Source: Stichopus chloronotus (taxonomy: Eukaryota; Echinodermata; Holothuroidea; Aspidochirotida; Stichopodidae). Taken from it: a DNA stretch of 64,000 bases. Below, piece by piece: positions 46,449 through 59,400 of this stretch (positions are counted from its first letter, which is position 1; each line of letters opens with the position of its first letter). The stretch covers positions 19,040,433-19,104,432 of the forward strand of contig CM037833.1 in assembly GCA_021234535.1 (NCBI GenBank). Reading direction: 5' to 3'. The translations under genes were made by a program, and so were the position numbers. The notes beneath the pieces are model-generated. The model was given only the letters and a program-made list of their open reading frames with translations. It was not told where the DNA came from and did not search any database.

Positions 46449-46456
46449 CTTTTATA
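46449..46456 (-). promoter_or_regulatory. TATA box of lectin 2
   Basis: TATAAAAG on the minus strand, 103-110 bp upstream of the ATG at 46346. A start site about 30 bp downstream would give a 5' UTR near 80 nt. Confidence 0.6.
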
Positions 46457-48506
46457 GCTTGTCAACGCAAGTATGTATCACAAGAAAGAAAGAAACCAGA
46501 AGCGATTGTGCACATGGATAAATAAGTTGCGGGAGTTACAAGGAATTTCTTCCTTTTTCCATTTTTTTTTTTTTTTTTGCTGGAGGTGTCTGGAACCCTC
46601 TCACCTGATTTGTATTATGCTTGGATGCAGCGTTTTCAAAAATGAAAATAAAGAAAAAAAAAAAAAGGTTTAAACTGCATCGGAGCTGAATTGACAAACT
46701 TAACCTTGACCATCTCCAGCCGAGCGACTGAAATCAGGAATAAATAGGATAAGAGATATGATTTAAAACAGGTGGAGGAGATGTAATTTGAGCATGGTGG
46801 TCCTGTCATGGTAGCTGACTCTGCCCAATGCTCAATATATATATAGGCCTAAGTTAGGCCTATACTTCCATAACATGGTGCCAACAAATATCCAAATTTC
46901 AAAATACCTCAACTAAGAGTGCAAATACACACTATTTGAAAAACTACTTTTCTTTACAAGTAACAATGTGTCATGTTGTTTATATAATTTTCTTAGAATT
47001 TATCATTTTTCTTTCAAAAAGTCTTTTACTTTCCTTGCTTTGGTTTAATCTAATTTAATCTAAAGGTAATGTTCATCACACCCATCTTCATCTTATGGGG
47101 GCGCTCTTTGTACATTAACACCATTTCAGCGGGTTTTGGTTCTCCTCTCTATAATATGATTTCGTCGTATTGTCAAAAAAACTGTCGAACCTCCTCTCCC
47201 CCCCCCCCCCCGCCCGAAAAAAAAAAAAGAATTAAAAATGTACCAAATTTGCAAACAGGTGGCAAAAAAGCCCCTGCTCACTACACCTTCCGTGTTAAAT
47301 GTCACTTTAACGATTAAACAGTCTTGACGGCAAATTTACTTTGCAAGTGAAATCGATGGAGTCCATGGTAGAAACTGCACCTGTTTTATATGATATGTTG
47401 GGTCCGAATACAAAGTGTCACATTCCAAGCTATACCCGGGATTGCAAGGGTTCTAGTACTGTTTAGGTCCACGCAGTTCGGATACCATGGCAGGCCAAGT
47501 CCCGTAACCTTAATACGCTGGCAAGATAAGCCTGTTCAAAGATCAAGGACCAGATACAACACCAATGACCAGTTACGTTTGACAAGATAGTCTTTGAAAT
47601 TGAGCCGTTTTGATACAAGTGATTACAAGACAAAAAAAGACGGGGAAAGGGAGTTTGCTAGGTTCAAGTATTTTCCAGGCTCTGTGTGACGTCATTAATC
47701 AGAAAAGAGGAAAAGGACCAACCGAAGACAGAGAGACCAAGAATGAACAATTAAAGACTAATCTAAAACTGACTGACGGTCATTTTCCTTACCACGCAAC
47801 TCCACCCCCCCCCCCACCACCACCACCTTCTGATCACTTAACTTCAGTCCAGTTCATTACAAGATGAAATGCCTGAAAGAACAAGGGATCGCGTGCACTG
47901 TGCAGCAGTTTGACTGGTACCAGTCATGTTTTTTTTTTCTTCAGCTAACGGTGTGATCGTGCATTTAAATCGTATACCAGCTTTACACATAAGATTACCT
48001 GGTTAACATCTATCCCCGCAGTACCGCAGGCTATATTGACATGTCACCACTGTACAACACATTTTTAAGACAGTGATAATATCTACATATAAATTTTGTA
48101 GTTGGAACATACCTCTTACGCCAAATCAACCCCCCATCCCACCCCAAAGAAGGGGAGGGTTGATTTCGTAGGAAACACGGTCGCCCAGCATTTGAATAAA
48201 TCGCACAAGTAGAAGCACGCATTTTTGGTAAATTTAAGTTAATTATTACCCTTCAAGCTGGCTTTAAAGTTAATTATCTCGATCTCACCCTAAACGTGGC
48301 TAAAACTGAGCATTGCCCCGATGTTAAACCGAATAATACTCCTTTGTATGTGCAAGCCAAATCCAACCACAAGCCATTATTCCTAAAAAAAAATATCCCC
48401 GACGCCATATTAACAAACACCTTATGGAAATTTCATCATGTGAAGACTCAATAATGCCACAGACGCCCCACCCACCCCCTCCCACATCCCCTCTCGCCTC
48501 TCGTGC
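46457..48506. other. Intergenic DNA after the lectin 2 promoter
   Basis: No gene seen. It contains long T/A and C homopolymers (46562-46579, 46653-46666, 47198-47210, 47805-47814), which generate proline-rich false frames, and paired TAGGCCTA words at 46845-46862. Confidence 0.4.
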
Positions 48507-48510
48507 TTAA

Positions 48511-48877
48511 AGGGACTCATTGAGTTGATATCAGTAAAGATTGCGGTGATTTTGAAGTATACAAACACACGACAATACTCACAATTAGCATAATTAATCA
48601 AGTTTCACTTCCAATAGTTATATGAAAACTGTCAATTTTTTCGAATTTTACCGTTACTTGCTCTGATTGTGTGCATGTGAATGTATTAATGTGAAAATGT
48701 CTGGTCACAAAGTTTCAAAAACCAAATTTAATCATTGGTTACTCACTCATTAATGTTCCAACGTATGTAAAACTTTGGGATCCTTTTAGTTTGACTGTTT
48801 GTCATTAGTATGTGAAGGAAACTTGACCGGTTTAGAAAAATTTAATTGAATTTCACAAAACAACTCAATGAGCCTCT
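48511..48877 (+). mobile_element. TTAA MITE, family 2, full copy
   Basis: Bounded by TTAA at 48507-48510 and 48878-48881. Terminal inverted repeats are AGGGACTCATTGAGTTG and, read inward from the right, AGAGGCTCATTGAGTTG (15 of 17 match). No coding frame. A second copy lies in lectin 2 intron 1. Confidence 0.75.
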
Positions 48878-48987
48878 TTAATAAGGTTGGTGGTGTATTC
48901 ATTTGAGTTACAATTAAAAGAATTTGTGATTACTGAGTCTAAGTTCCCTGCGGTATGGCTACGATACATGTTTGAGGAGGGAGGGGG

Positions 48988-49004
48988 TTAGGGTTAGGGT
49001 TAGG
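48988..49004 (+). repeat. Short interstitial telomere-type repeat
   Basis: Two full TTAGGG units plus TTAGG follow a G-rich lead (GAGGGAGGGGG). Too short to be a chromosome end. Confidence 0.7.
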
Positions 49005-50652
49005 CAGTACTCGGGTGTTATGCAATTACAGCCACTGTATGACTCTGTAATTCCAGCTGGTGTCGGCTCGTTTTGACCTGTTATGAGTGCTTACAATCCC
49101 CTTTAAGGTAGGTCGGCAACATTTGTGAAGCATCCAAGATTGTAACTATATATAGTAGAACATATATGTAGTCAGCAGGTACACCCTGCACACAGTATAT
49201 ACGTAGTTTGTAGTTTGTACGTCATGGTACCAAATTTTAACTGGTTTCGCATGTGCCATTGTTTTGTTTAAATTAGTCGACTAACTGAACCAACGATTGC
49301 GTGGGGCTAGCGGTGTAACGATCTGCCTGTTACCTCCCTGGTTCAGGACTCAAAAGGAGCCCCTGTCAGATGTTCCAAATTCCAAGGTCCACTGCAGGAT
49401 CAATGCAAGGGTCCTGGTTGAAAATATTTGAACAACCGTGTATTTATTGAGGCCAACTCACAAATATATATTAAAGCTGAATACATCAAAAGAAGTGACA
49501 GGGCATTAGGTGTAATATTTTCTGTAGCAATATGAGAATATGCACATTGTTTTGTTCAGTCTCGCATGAGTTTTCTTTTCCAGCACAAATACAAGACACT
49601 CGTCTCTGTTCTAAGAGGTACCAGTTTTATTCGCACCAGTGTAACGGGAATCCACTTTGGGTTGGGTTGTCGGGGGGGGGGGGGATGTTCGACCCCATTT
49701 CAGTTACGTCACTGGCAAATGTCTGCGTCAGGCAAAAGTGTAACTGTGTAAACTTGTAACATCACCGGTACATGGAGAAGGTAGATCTCATTTTGATTAC
49801 AGAGGGCTATACTGCCATGAATATTACTGAATTATTGATAAATTCCAACCATTGAAGACGTCCCCTTGCTTTGCACTCTTTTATCTTTTCTCGTTGGTTT
49901 GGGCTGTACACTTGCTTTGAAGAGAACCCCATTCACCCCCGTCCAGTCAAGTGTATTACGCCTCGTTGGGTCTTTGCGACGCCGTGCGTGCTGTGATTCG
50001 CCTTATCGCATTTTGGCGCACCAGAACTGCGTGCCGCAGAAAATTTTTGACGAGAACGTAATATTGCAGGTGTTCAAATATTATACATTTTTTTCCAGTT
50101 ATATTTTTAACTTTTAGACAGTTACCTCCACCCCTGTGAGAATGTTGTGTTTTTTTTTAAACATTTACCCGTACACACACATACACACACAGCTGTAAGA
50201 GGGTTGATCTGGGGCTTGCAGCTAGATCTCGTGAGAGATCGTGGGTGTAAGTCAGACGTCCACAGATTCAAATAAGACCCACACACGATGCAACAACTAG
50301 GGACAGTCTTCTGTTGAAACAATCACAATTTTACCACATTTGTTAAAATGTCCCCCCCCCCCCCACTCCCACAGTAGAGGGCAGGCTTCTTAACCTTTGG
50401 TTACGGTACCACATGGGAAGGTAATAATTCTTGAAATCATTCTCGACACGGTTTCAATGAAATAGTCACTATCATCATGAAATTCTTGAAACTGTTATTG
50501 TTCACAACAAAGAGTTTATTGTCTTAATTCTTCTGTAGCCTACGTTTCTATCGTGGCGGTAAGGAATTTTCTGATTGATTTGCTCAAGTCTCCGTGCTAT
50601 GTTCATACGTCACAATATGACGACGTCATTCAAGAGAACGTGTTGCGTTGAA
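49005..50652. other. Gene-free spacer
   Basis: No supported coding sequence. A more GC-rich patch at 49900-50060 has open frames on both strands but no recognisable domain. G and C runs lie near 49673-49684 and 50352-50364, and a CA tract near 50173-50190. Confidence 0.4.
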
Positions 50653-52275
50653 ATGACTCGAGTCACTGACTCGACTCGAGTCGGAGTCACGGTTTTTGAA
50701 GACTCGACATGACTCGAGTCACTTGCGTCAAACGACTCGACTAGAGTCAGAAGTTTGAGAAAAAGTGCAAAAGACTCAACTAGAGTCTGTATGTGTAAGG
50801 GAAATCGACTCTACTCGACTGACTATACTGGAAGACTCTACTTGACTCAAGTCTTTTCGCAATGACTAGAGTCAAACTACCATCAAACAATATGATATTA
50901 AATACTGCATTGGTGTACATTTCAAGAAATACACCACCAGGTGATTAATTGGAAACGGCAATAGAAACAGCTGACTCGTTGTAATCAGAATTTGTGTAGA
51001 TGTTCTGTCGATTGTATTCGTATACCTACGGCTTCGATCATCGTGTCCATAGTCCATAGATGACGTATACTGATATCACATTTACAGTAGCTTTACAGTT
51101 GTGATTCAATGCTAATTGCCTGCGTAGGATATTCATGTTTGATGCGTATTTTCCCTTTTTTGTGTAAGAGGGGTGATACATGTACATATTTGGGTATTGT
51201 TTGATAAACATTCCTGTTACTGATGACTGCGGGAAGGACAGATTTTCTTATTTTACTGATTACAGGGGACTATGTATGCCAGTGTGTTGGGCTATTCTCG
51301 TTTAGTGAAGACTGCCGTTTTGTTCAGTCAGTGCCATGGTTGATAGTTTTTGGAATGGTGGCGCTATTCTGAAGTGATTATCATGATTACTTTCCACATT
51401 TTCTTGAACAGAAATGAGTAAAAAAGCAGTAATGAAATGGAATCAAGCATAATGGCACATATGTCTTACTTCCTTGAACAGCTACAAAATTTTATATAGA
51501 TCATATTGCTGTAGTCATTTTCTGGGTGCGAAGAACAAACCATTTATTTTAAGTATGGTTAATTTGGTTTTTCTCACCACATAAAGAGTCTGTCCAGGGA
51601 GCAAGAGTACATATTGATTTGTGATTAATAGAAGAAATCATTTTTGTGTGTCGCACTCGGTTTGTACAATGGCTTTGTTTCAAGTGATTTTTTTTTTCGT
51701 TTATTGTAATATTTTTTAATTGCAGAAAAGGTTCGCTACGTGAACACTTTTATTGCAACCTGATGGTGTGACATCAACACGAGCTTCTGATAGATTCCTG
51801 GATACAAAAATAGAAACGACATGTAATTCATGAAAAGGAAAAAAAAAAACTAGATGACTAATTTAAGTGACATGGTGAGTGAAAGTGAGCTGTGCAAAGA
51901 AAACAGGTTAAAAAAATCTGTAATGGTAAAATGCTTCTTATTTCCATACTCGTTGACATATGGATGAAAGGAGGAGGCACAATTCTCCCCCGAACAACCG
52001 GGTTTCAGGATCTCGGGTGACCAAGTCAGCATGTTTGACAATAATTGTGTACTTAACTTGCTCGTCTGATCTAGTATTGTGGGTCAATTGTAGGTCAATA
52101 TGCTCACGTGACTCGATATGACTCGACTGAATAGACAGAGTGACTCTACTCGAGTGTGGTTGGGGACTCGATTGGACTCAAGTTCAGTTGATGACTCGAC
52201 TCTACATGACTAATAAAAGACTCTGACTCCGACTAGGGGAGACTCGATTCGTGACTAGAACTTCAAGTGACTCGA
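50653..52275. mobile_element. Possible DNA transposon with subterminal ACTCGAGT-type clusters
   Basis: Two clusters at 50653-50873 and 52109-52275 are packed with GACTCGAGTC-like words in both orientations (ACTCGAGTC, GACTCGACT, ACTAGAGTC, GACTCTACT). Almost none occur in the 1.2 kb between them or nearby. Mirror clusters of short palindromic words at both ends are typical of transposase-binding subterminal repeats, for example in some hAT-like elements. No transposase or exact terminal repeats were found, so the ends are approximate. Confidence 0.4.
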
Positions 52276-54736
52276 TTACTACACTGAGAACACGATGATG
52301 ATAAAAGAAGCGAGGTAAACAATAATTGGATGAAGATATATGTGTTAGATAAAGATATTAAGTTCACTTAATGTGTCTCTGGTTGCCATTATTTGTTATT
52401 GTTGTTTAAAAGTTTACAAAAGAAAAATGTCAAGGCAATCTAAGACTAATTCAAATGAATACCTTAGAAAGGGAATCAGGAAGAGCGTCCTCAATTTCCC
52501 TTTTGCCACCCTGGATTGGGGGAAAACAGTCAGTATCGAGAATTATGTATACCGTGAATTATTATATGGTAGGTTTTTCTCAACCGATCCTTTTCGATTG
52601 ATAATGAAGCCTATCTGCTCTTATTCCTTTCATCGACTTGAAAAAGAATTTAGGAGGTAATTAGGTACAAAGATAAATAAAATGGTAAATTAGACCATCC
52701 AGTGTTTGGTATAAGAAAGAAAATACAGCTAGTGTAAGCAAGTATCACCTCAATGAAACATTAAAATCGGCGTATCAAATCCACTTACAGCAAATAAGAA
52801 AGCAAGCACACACTTACTGAATGAGCACACACTTACTGAAATGAGCAATTTAGAATGAAAACTTTTTTGTTCATGACCTTATCTCTCATAGTTCATGAGG
52901 CTTTTTTTATCATAATTGATGTTTGTATGTGCGTTCAATTTTATTTAAAGGTCATTCGTGTGACATGAAAATGACATTTCGACTGCACGGTTGGGTGTAT
53001 TGCGATCATGGAAAATGATGAAAATAACCACAAATTCTATCAAATACATCAAATATTGACAATTGTACAGATACATTCTTGTCTCCGCACACCTGCATCA
53101 TGAATAAACGGTGAACCTATACAAGACACCACTTCATGAAAGCAATCCAGCAAAAGTCCAAAACTGATCACAATGTCGGTGGCAATTATCCACAGTGACC
53201 AACCCTACATGCTACAGCTACGTTAATTCCTCATTCAACCCGGGGGGGGGGGGGGTGAGGGTTCGAATCTAGGCCTACTTTAATTGGCCGACACTGGCAA
53301 GCAAATAATTCCAATACGGTTTATGTTTAAGAAAGATATGTCACTCTGTTCATAAAGGAAAGGTTGGCAATACGTAAATTTGTTTCTTGAGAGTACGTCA
53401 GTGGAATTGGCTAAATAATCAGGGAAAATGTCATTCGTAATTAGTACATTAAAATATCCATCCATACAGCTATGGGGATATCACTTCAATTTTTCCTGTG
53501 ACCCAGTGTAATCTGTCCCCCTTCTTATTTTCAAATGATCACTAGAAGTGAGAACACGCAAGACCGACACACTCACGCACACACACGAGTTTACGTAACA
53601 GCTGTCACTCTTTTTTTTTTCTCGGTCTCGTTATAAACCTTATTTATTTTATTTCGCAATACTGTATATATATGACGTCCGAACTTATCGGTGGTGCTCA
53701 GTGCATGCTACACTCAACAACAGCTGTACGTACGTAGTGTGTTTATTAGATGGATATAGTGCCATTGTAATTTGTATTGAGCAAGTTGGTTACAGGTACT
53801 GAAGCGCATCGTCAGTTGACCATTGAAGCTGACCCATCCCTTCTGTGTAAGTTTGACTAAATTTTGTGTAAAGATATATTTTAGCTTTACGGTGTGCAGT
53901 TGGAGAGTGGTTTGGCACTCATTTTGTTACCAGTTGTTTTGTGATTGGAGATGGAATACAAGTACTGTTGTCATAGATATATTTAGACCAACGCTCAAGG
54001 TCAGTCTTACTAGTATTGTCGTACTGTAGACTAGGCTACACAGACTGTTACTACAGCACGGTGTGTGTAATATTGTTACGAAGAATTATGTAACGAAAGC
54101 TTTATTCCTCACCGTTTTTAACTTATTGGCCTAGGTGTTGCTGTTGGTCACACTCGTACACATATGTCAGAACTTGTTATTAAGGCCTTATAGGTTTTTA
54201 ATTTACTAAGTAGGCCTAATTTGTTAGTGCTTAAAACAGAAGGGACAGAAGTCACTAGTTAGGCCTAGACGACCAAGTGTTACTCATCATAATTTCTTGT
54301 CGGGTGTAGCCCGGTCTTACTCAGTTAAACGACGACCACTGTGAGTAGCTGTAACTTTGTAAGTTAGGCTTGCTTTAACGTGGTAGGTCAATTATTTTAC
54401 AAGTTGGAACTTACAAATACAAATGACTTAGCCTACGTTTGGCTAAATTAGTAAGGATACCGTAGGTTATCTCCTTCCTAACTTACAATTTGCAGTTCAT
54501 TCAAACTTAATCCACCATACAGTAATTTAGGCCATGCACAGAGCGACAGTTTTGGGGAGGGAAGGAGGGGGACTTGTCTCTCCCCCAGAAACATAAAGGC
54601 ATTCCCCCCAAAATTTATCACAGTAAAAACATCACAGTACTACTAGACCCTAGTGCCTGAATTGTTGCCTATGCATGTAGGAAGTTAAATGTGACGTAAA
54701 TTTGTAGTCATAACTCAGGCTATCCCCCCTTCACAG
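52276..54736. other. Gene-free spacer upstream of the retrotransposon
   Basis: No coding sequence supported. A G-run lies near 53241-53255, and TAGGCCTA-type palindromes are frequent from 54130 to 54270. Confidence 0.4.
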
Positions 54737-56457
54737 TCTTTGGATGGTAAAATTGCTAACAGTGATAAGGATAAGGCTGAGGCCCTTAATAGTCAATTCA
54801 GTAGTGTTTTTACCAGAGAGCCCCTCGACTCTGTTCCTCTCCAGAGGCCTATCTGTAGTAAAATGAGGGATATTTCTATCTCCATCTTTGGGGTTGAAAA
54901 GTTGTTGAAAAACCTAAAGGTTAGTAAAGCCATGGGTCCGGACAACATACACTCATGGGTCCTTAGGGAGCTTGCGACTGATCTGGCACCAATGATCAGT
55001 CACCTTTTCCAGCAGTCAATTACCAGTGGTCATATTCCCACGGACTGGAAAAGAGCAAATGTTTGTCTAATTTTTAAGAAAAATGATACCTCGCTCCCAT
55101 CCAACTATCGCTCTGTCTCTCTGACTTGTATTTGCTGTAAATTCTTGGAGCATATTATTCGCTCAAACCTGATGGATCACTATGAAAAGAAAAAATCCTT
55201 TCCACTAAGTAGCATGCTGTCAGAAAGAATCACAGTTGTGATACGCAGTTGGTGTCTGTTATTGACAATTTGGCCGCGGCCTTGGATAAAAATAAACAGG
55301 TGGATGTCTTTATTTTAGATTTTGAGAAGGCCTTCGATACTGTTCCTCTTGAACTCCCCAAGTTGAAGTTATATTCTTTAGGGGTTTCTGGTCAAGTCAT
55401 TAATTGGGTAGATAACTTTCTTTCTGATCACTCACAATCTGTTGTTGTAAATGGTACTACATCTGCTTCTGCTTCGGTTCTTTCTGGTGTTCCTCAGGGG
55501 TTTGTTCTGGGACCAGTACTCTTCCTGTCATATATAAATGATATTGTTGATGCTGCTTCGTCTGAAGTTAGGTTATTCGCTGACGATTGTGTTTGTTATA
55601 GGGTCATTGAAAATCATACTGACTGTACATAGAGAGCTACAGAGAGACATATCTTGCCTGGGCCAATGGGTCAAAACCTGGGGCATGAGATTTCATCCTG
55701 GAAAGTGTAATGTTATGTCTATTACTAGGAAACACATTCCAAGAATCTTTAACTATATGAGGGCAGATTCTATTAAGTACTTGGGGGTGACCATAACTAA
55801 GAATCTCAATTGGGGAAGTCTGTTTGTAATAGAGGGAACAAGGTTCTCGGCCTGTTACGTAGGAACCTCTCTTTTTGTTCTAAGGAAGTTAAAAACTGGC
55901 TGCCTATAAAGGTTTACTGGCCTTTGTTGGAGTACAGTATGCTTGTTTTGTTTGGGATCCTTATCAGGCGTCACTCAAGGATAAACTTGAGGGTGTACAA
56001 AGGAGATCTGTTCGGTTTATTGCCAATGAGTAGTACTCTCGTGAAGTTGGTTCGATGACTACCCTTTTGAAAGATCTTGGTCTCGGCACTTTATCTGATC
56101 GCCGTAGGCATTGTAGGCTTCAAATCCTCGTTAAAGGTATCCATGGTCAAGCTAATATCCCTCTGTCTGGCCTTTGTAAACCCACTCGCATTACTCGCAA
56201 CATGCATGCCTTGCACTACCGCACCCCCTCCGCTAGGACAAATTGCTTCAAATTCAGTTTTATCCCAAACACAATTCGGGATTGGAATGATCTCCCTGGC
56301 AGTCTTATCGAGAAGGCCGTTACTGTAGTCACCATAAGCCCGTGGAGTTTACTATTAATTCACTGAGGGTTTGACCGACCTCACGGTATGTACAGTAGGT
56401 GGTGTACTAATGTCCTTGTTTGGATGTCTCACCATATTTAGAAGAAGAAGAAGAAGA
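54737..56457 (+). mobile_element. 5'-truncated non-LTR retrotransposon, CR1/L2-like
   Basis: This decayed copy keeps the reverse transcriptase and C-terminal part of the second ORF and ends in a short GAA repeat (56442-56457), as CR1/L2-type elements often end in short tandem repeats. The endonuclease domain and first ORF are missing, as in typical 5' truncation. No target-site duplication was recognised. Confidence 0.8.
54740..56366 (+). pseudogene. Non-LTR reverse transcriptase ORF, broken
   Basis: Recognisable blocks in order are: NSQFSSVFT (54790s), KAMGPDNIHSWVL (RT block 1), DWKRANVCLIFKK and PSNYRSVSLT (block 2), DVFILDFEKAFDTVP (55300s, first catalytic Asp), SGVPQGFVLGPVLFLSYIND (55480s), RLFADDC with the catalytic DD (about 55571-55590), then FHPGKCNVMS and IKYLGVTI, and the C-terminal DRRRHCRLQILVKG and TIRDWNDLPGS. 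At least four frame changes separate these (about 55215, 55600, 55800, 56050). In addition, a CAG-to-TAG change lies at about 55206-55208, where SKQHAFRK-like sequence would be expected. It cannot make an active enzyme. Confidence 0.85.
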
Positions 56458-59400
56458 GGCTTAGCACTGGCATGGTGGGCTTGAAGCTCATTTAGGCTCC
56501 CTCATTCGCAAAATAATCTAACCGGTACTTGTACTTAAAAAATTACATATATGTCTGTGTACACTTTTTGTTTCAGTTCACCATGGAATGACATCTTAGT
56601 GTCGGTCATTTGATTTACGGCAATGTTAACTCACAAGGCATTCAAGATGACATTGTGTTGAAGCCATCGGCTTAAAAGGACTTTCACCTTCGCTGGGTTC
56701 AGTGCAATTGTGATCTGCCGGAATTTACACTGAAGTCAAAATCGTAAAAGAAATTACCTGTAGGGCAAAGGGTCATCATATCACTTGTCAGAGCAAATTA
56801 GAGCAAACCTTTTCTGCATTTTGCTTGAAACTACAGTACATACTACCTGTATACCCTATTTCAATTGCAACTTGAAATTATTGTGATTAAGGAGGAGTGA
56901 AATCTTCTTGGATTGTTTCAGTCATTTGAATTGGCCAAAAAATGTTTGCAAGTTTTTGTGGAGTTGACCTCTTCAGTGGTGAAATAAATCATGCGCATTC
57001 TTTACGGCACAGTTTTACAAAATTGTGACAGGCGCGTGTTTGAAATGAGGACCCAAATTTGAATTTAAAAGCAGGACTTCACTATTGCTGGGATTTGTTT
57101 GCTCCTAAGTTTTTGCTACTGTATCTCACCCTACAGCTCTCTTGAGTGTTGTTGAGTTGTTTTATGTTAAAAGAAATCACATCGACTTATCAAATCGACT
57201 TATGGCCTTTGTCTCCAAATATAGTAGTGCTCACAGTCTCCACCGGGTAAGACTAGAACTGTATACAGTAGGCCTGTAACTAGGCCTACTATAAACCCCA
57301 AACTTAGTACAGTACTAGGCTACTGTACCTCATGGCATGCTAGCTCGTGCCCCCCTTTCATCAGAAGCCACAGTACTCACCCATCCACTGAAGTTTACAT
57401 TGTGTTCACTTAATGAAAAGGGGTCTAAATACGGTAGATTCAAAATGGCAGATACCCCGGATGCAAGGTTGTTATTAAAACTTTCAAGGTTTGTACTTGC
57501 AGTACGAAAGGTCAGTAAATCTTTGTTTTTTGTACTACATTTGTGAGAGTAGACTTGCTAGTTCAGTGCAGCAAAGAAATTGATTTTTATTTCCAAGTTC
57601 TTTAACAGTTTCCAAAACCTGTCTGCAGTATGCATTTTCTGATATTGTAGAGATTTTCTAGCCTGCCACAAGCTTTTCTAATAAAAAATGACATTCTTGG
57701 TACATCCAAAATATTTTAGTACGTTCTATAGACGTCCCTACATATGTCGTCTTACCAAGTACACACAGTATTAGACTACTGTAAATTCAAACTTGCCTTC
57801 CTAGTGTACAGTGCAATGCATCGAATTACTGCATGCACTGAATTACAGTACTGTAGTAGGAAATGAAGAATAAGGGCCCTTTTATTAACCCTACCAAATG
57901 ACCCAAAGTAAAAGTTTACTTACTTTTGGGTTTATTGACTTTTGTCACCTATATCTTTTTGACCTGATTTTTTGATTTGTACCGTAGGCAGGGCCTCACT
58001 TTATTGCATGGTACAGGCAGCTTTTAATGCAATGACTGTTAAACATACTGTAGCCTGCACTGTAAGTAAAATGGTCATTGATTAGCCGTGAATTCTTGAG
58101 CTAAAGGTACTGTACTGATGTTCATTGCTGTACAATTTATCACATGAAACATGTGGGATGAAAAGTACTGTAATCTACTGTATTGTGAGTACATGTACAG
58201 TCTGTGGAATTCACGTGTGCATCTTGAAGATCGTATTTGATCATAGGCAAGGGTGCTGTTTTGTTTTGAAAATGGTCGGGGACGTGACTATGTAAGCGGA
58301 GCACGAATATAGGTTCGCGTGGAGGGTACCAGAATTTTTTGTTGACAGATGCACCCAGCAGATTGCCAGAAATTGCATTTCCCAAACACAGTTATGATAA
58401 AAAATGGGTCATTCATTTTAATATTTCACAGTTTTAAATATTTCATAAAAAAGGTAATTAAAAAAATACAAGAATAAGAGTTAATGATGATAAATTTATC
58501 AAATACAAACATAATAATGAGCCAATATAAAACAAGAAATATGTCCATCTTCGCCTCGCTTCACCGCTCTTTGGGCATTGCAGTTGGGTGTCAGATCCCA
58601 TTAGTATGTGCTGGGAGCTACATGCAAATTAACTGTCAATTCTACCTGTTTCCATCTTTTGCATTCGCTCGTTCATTAGTTTTGTTGCTTATTTTGACAA
58701 CGCCTAATCGGTACTCGAGATCTTTAGGACTGACGCGGTACGGCAGGATATCATGGATAGTCCGACTTCCAAAATTCACTCAGAAGATGGTGGGGACATT
58801 TCCCCACCTCTGAAATTTTAGGTGGGGACGAATCCCCCCGTCCCTGCACGAAATGGTGCCCTTGATCACAGGTACAGTACAGTGCTGCACTGGTGTAGCT
58901 TTCAAATGATCATTGAAAGTTGGTTTCGCAGAAAATTCGATAACACTTAAGGTCATATTTCAATTGCGGCCAGGGTGGTTTGACCACGTCAACACATCGA
59001 TAATGGCAGGTGGCTGCAAATGAGCAACGAGTGAGGAATTAACCGCAAACTTTTAAAAGAAAATTAAATGGTACACTTTTGTTGCACAGTGTCATGCAGA
59101 TTTGAGGACTGTGTGGTCCTCTGGGGAGGTGGTGATGTCCTGAGCAGTGCCCAACTGGGACCTCAAAACGGGACAGGTGGAACATCAAAGTGCGCATATC
59201 GTACGTAAAAATTGATACTCGGGGCTCGTAAGATGAGACTTTTAAATCAAAATTCATAATGGACAGTTGTGTCGCACCATACGGTAGACACTCGGGACTG
59301 GAAAGTGGACAATTGGGGCCTAATAATTTTAGACACTCATGACTTGGTTTCGGAATGGGCACATTGGACCTTGAAAAAACTATTAAAAGAATGCTTCTCC

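Noticed and set aside
59039..59362. 107-codon minus-strand frame
   Set aside because: No domain, not GC3-biased, no flanking exons; best explained as chance.
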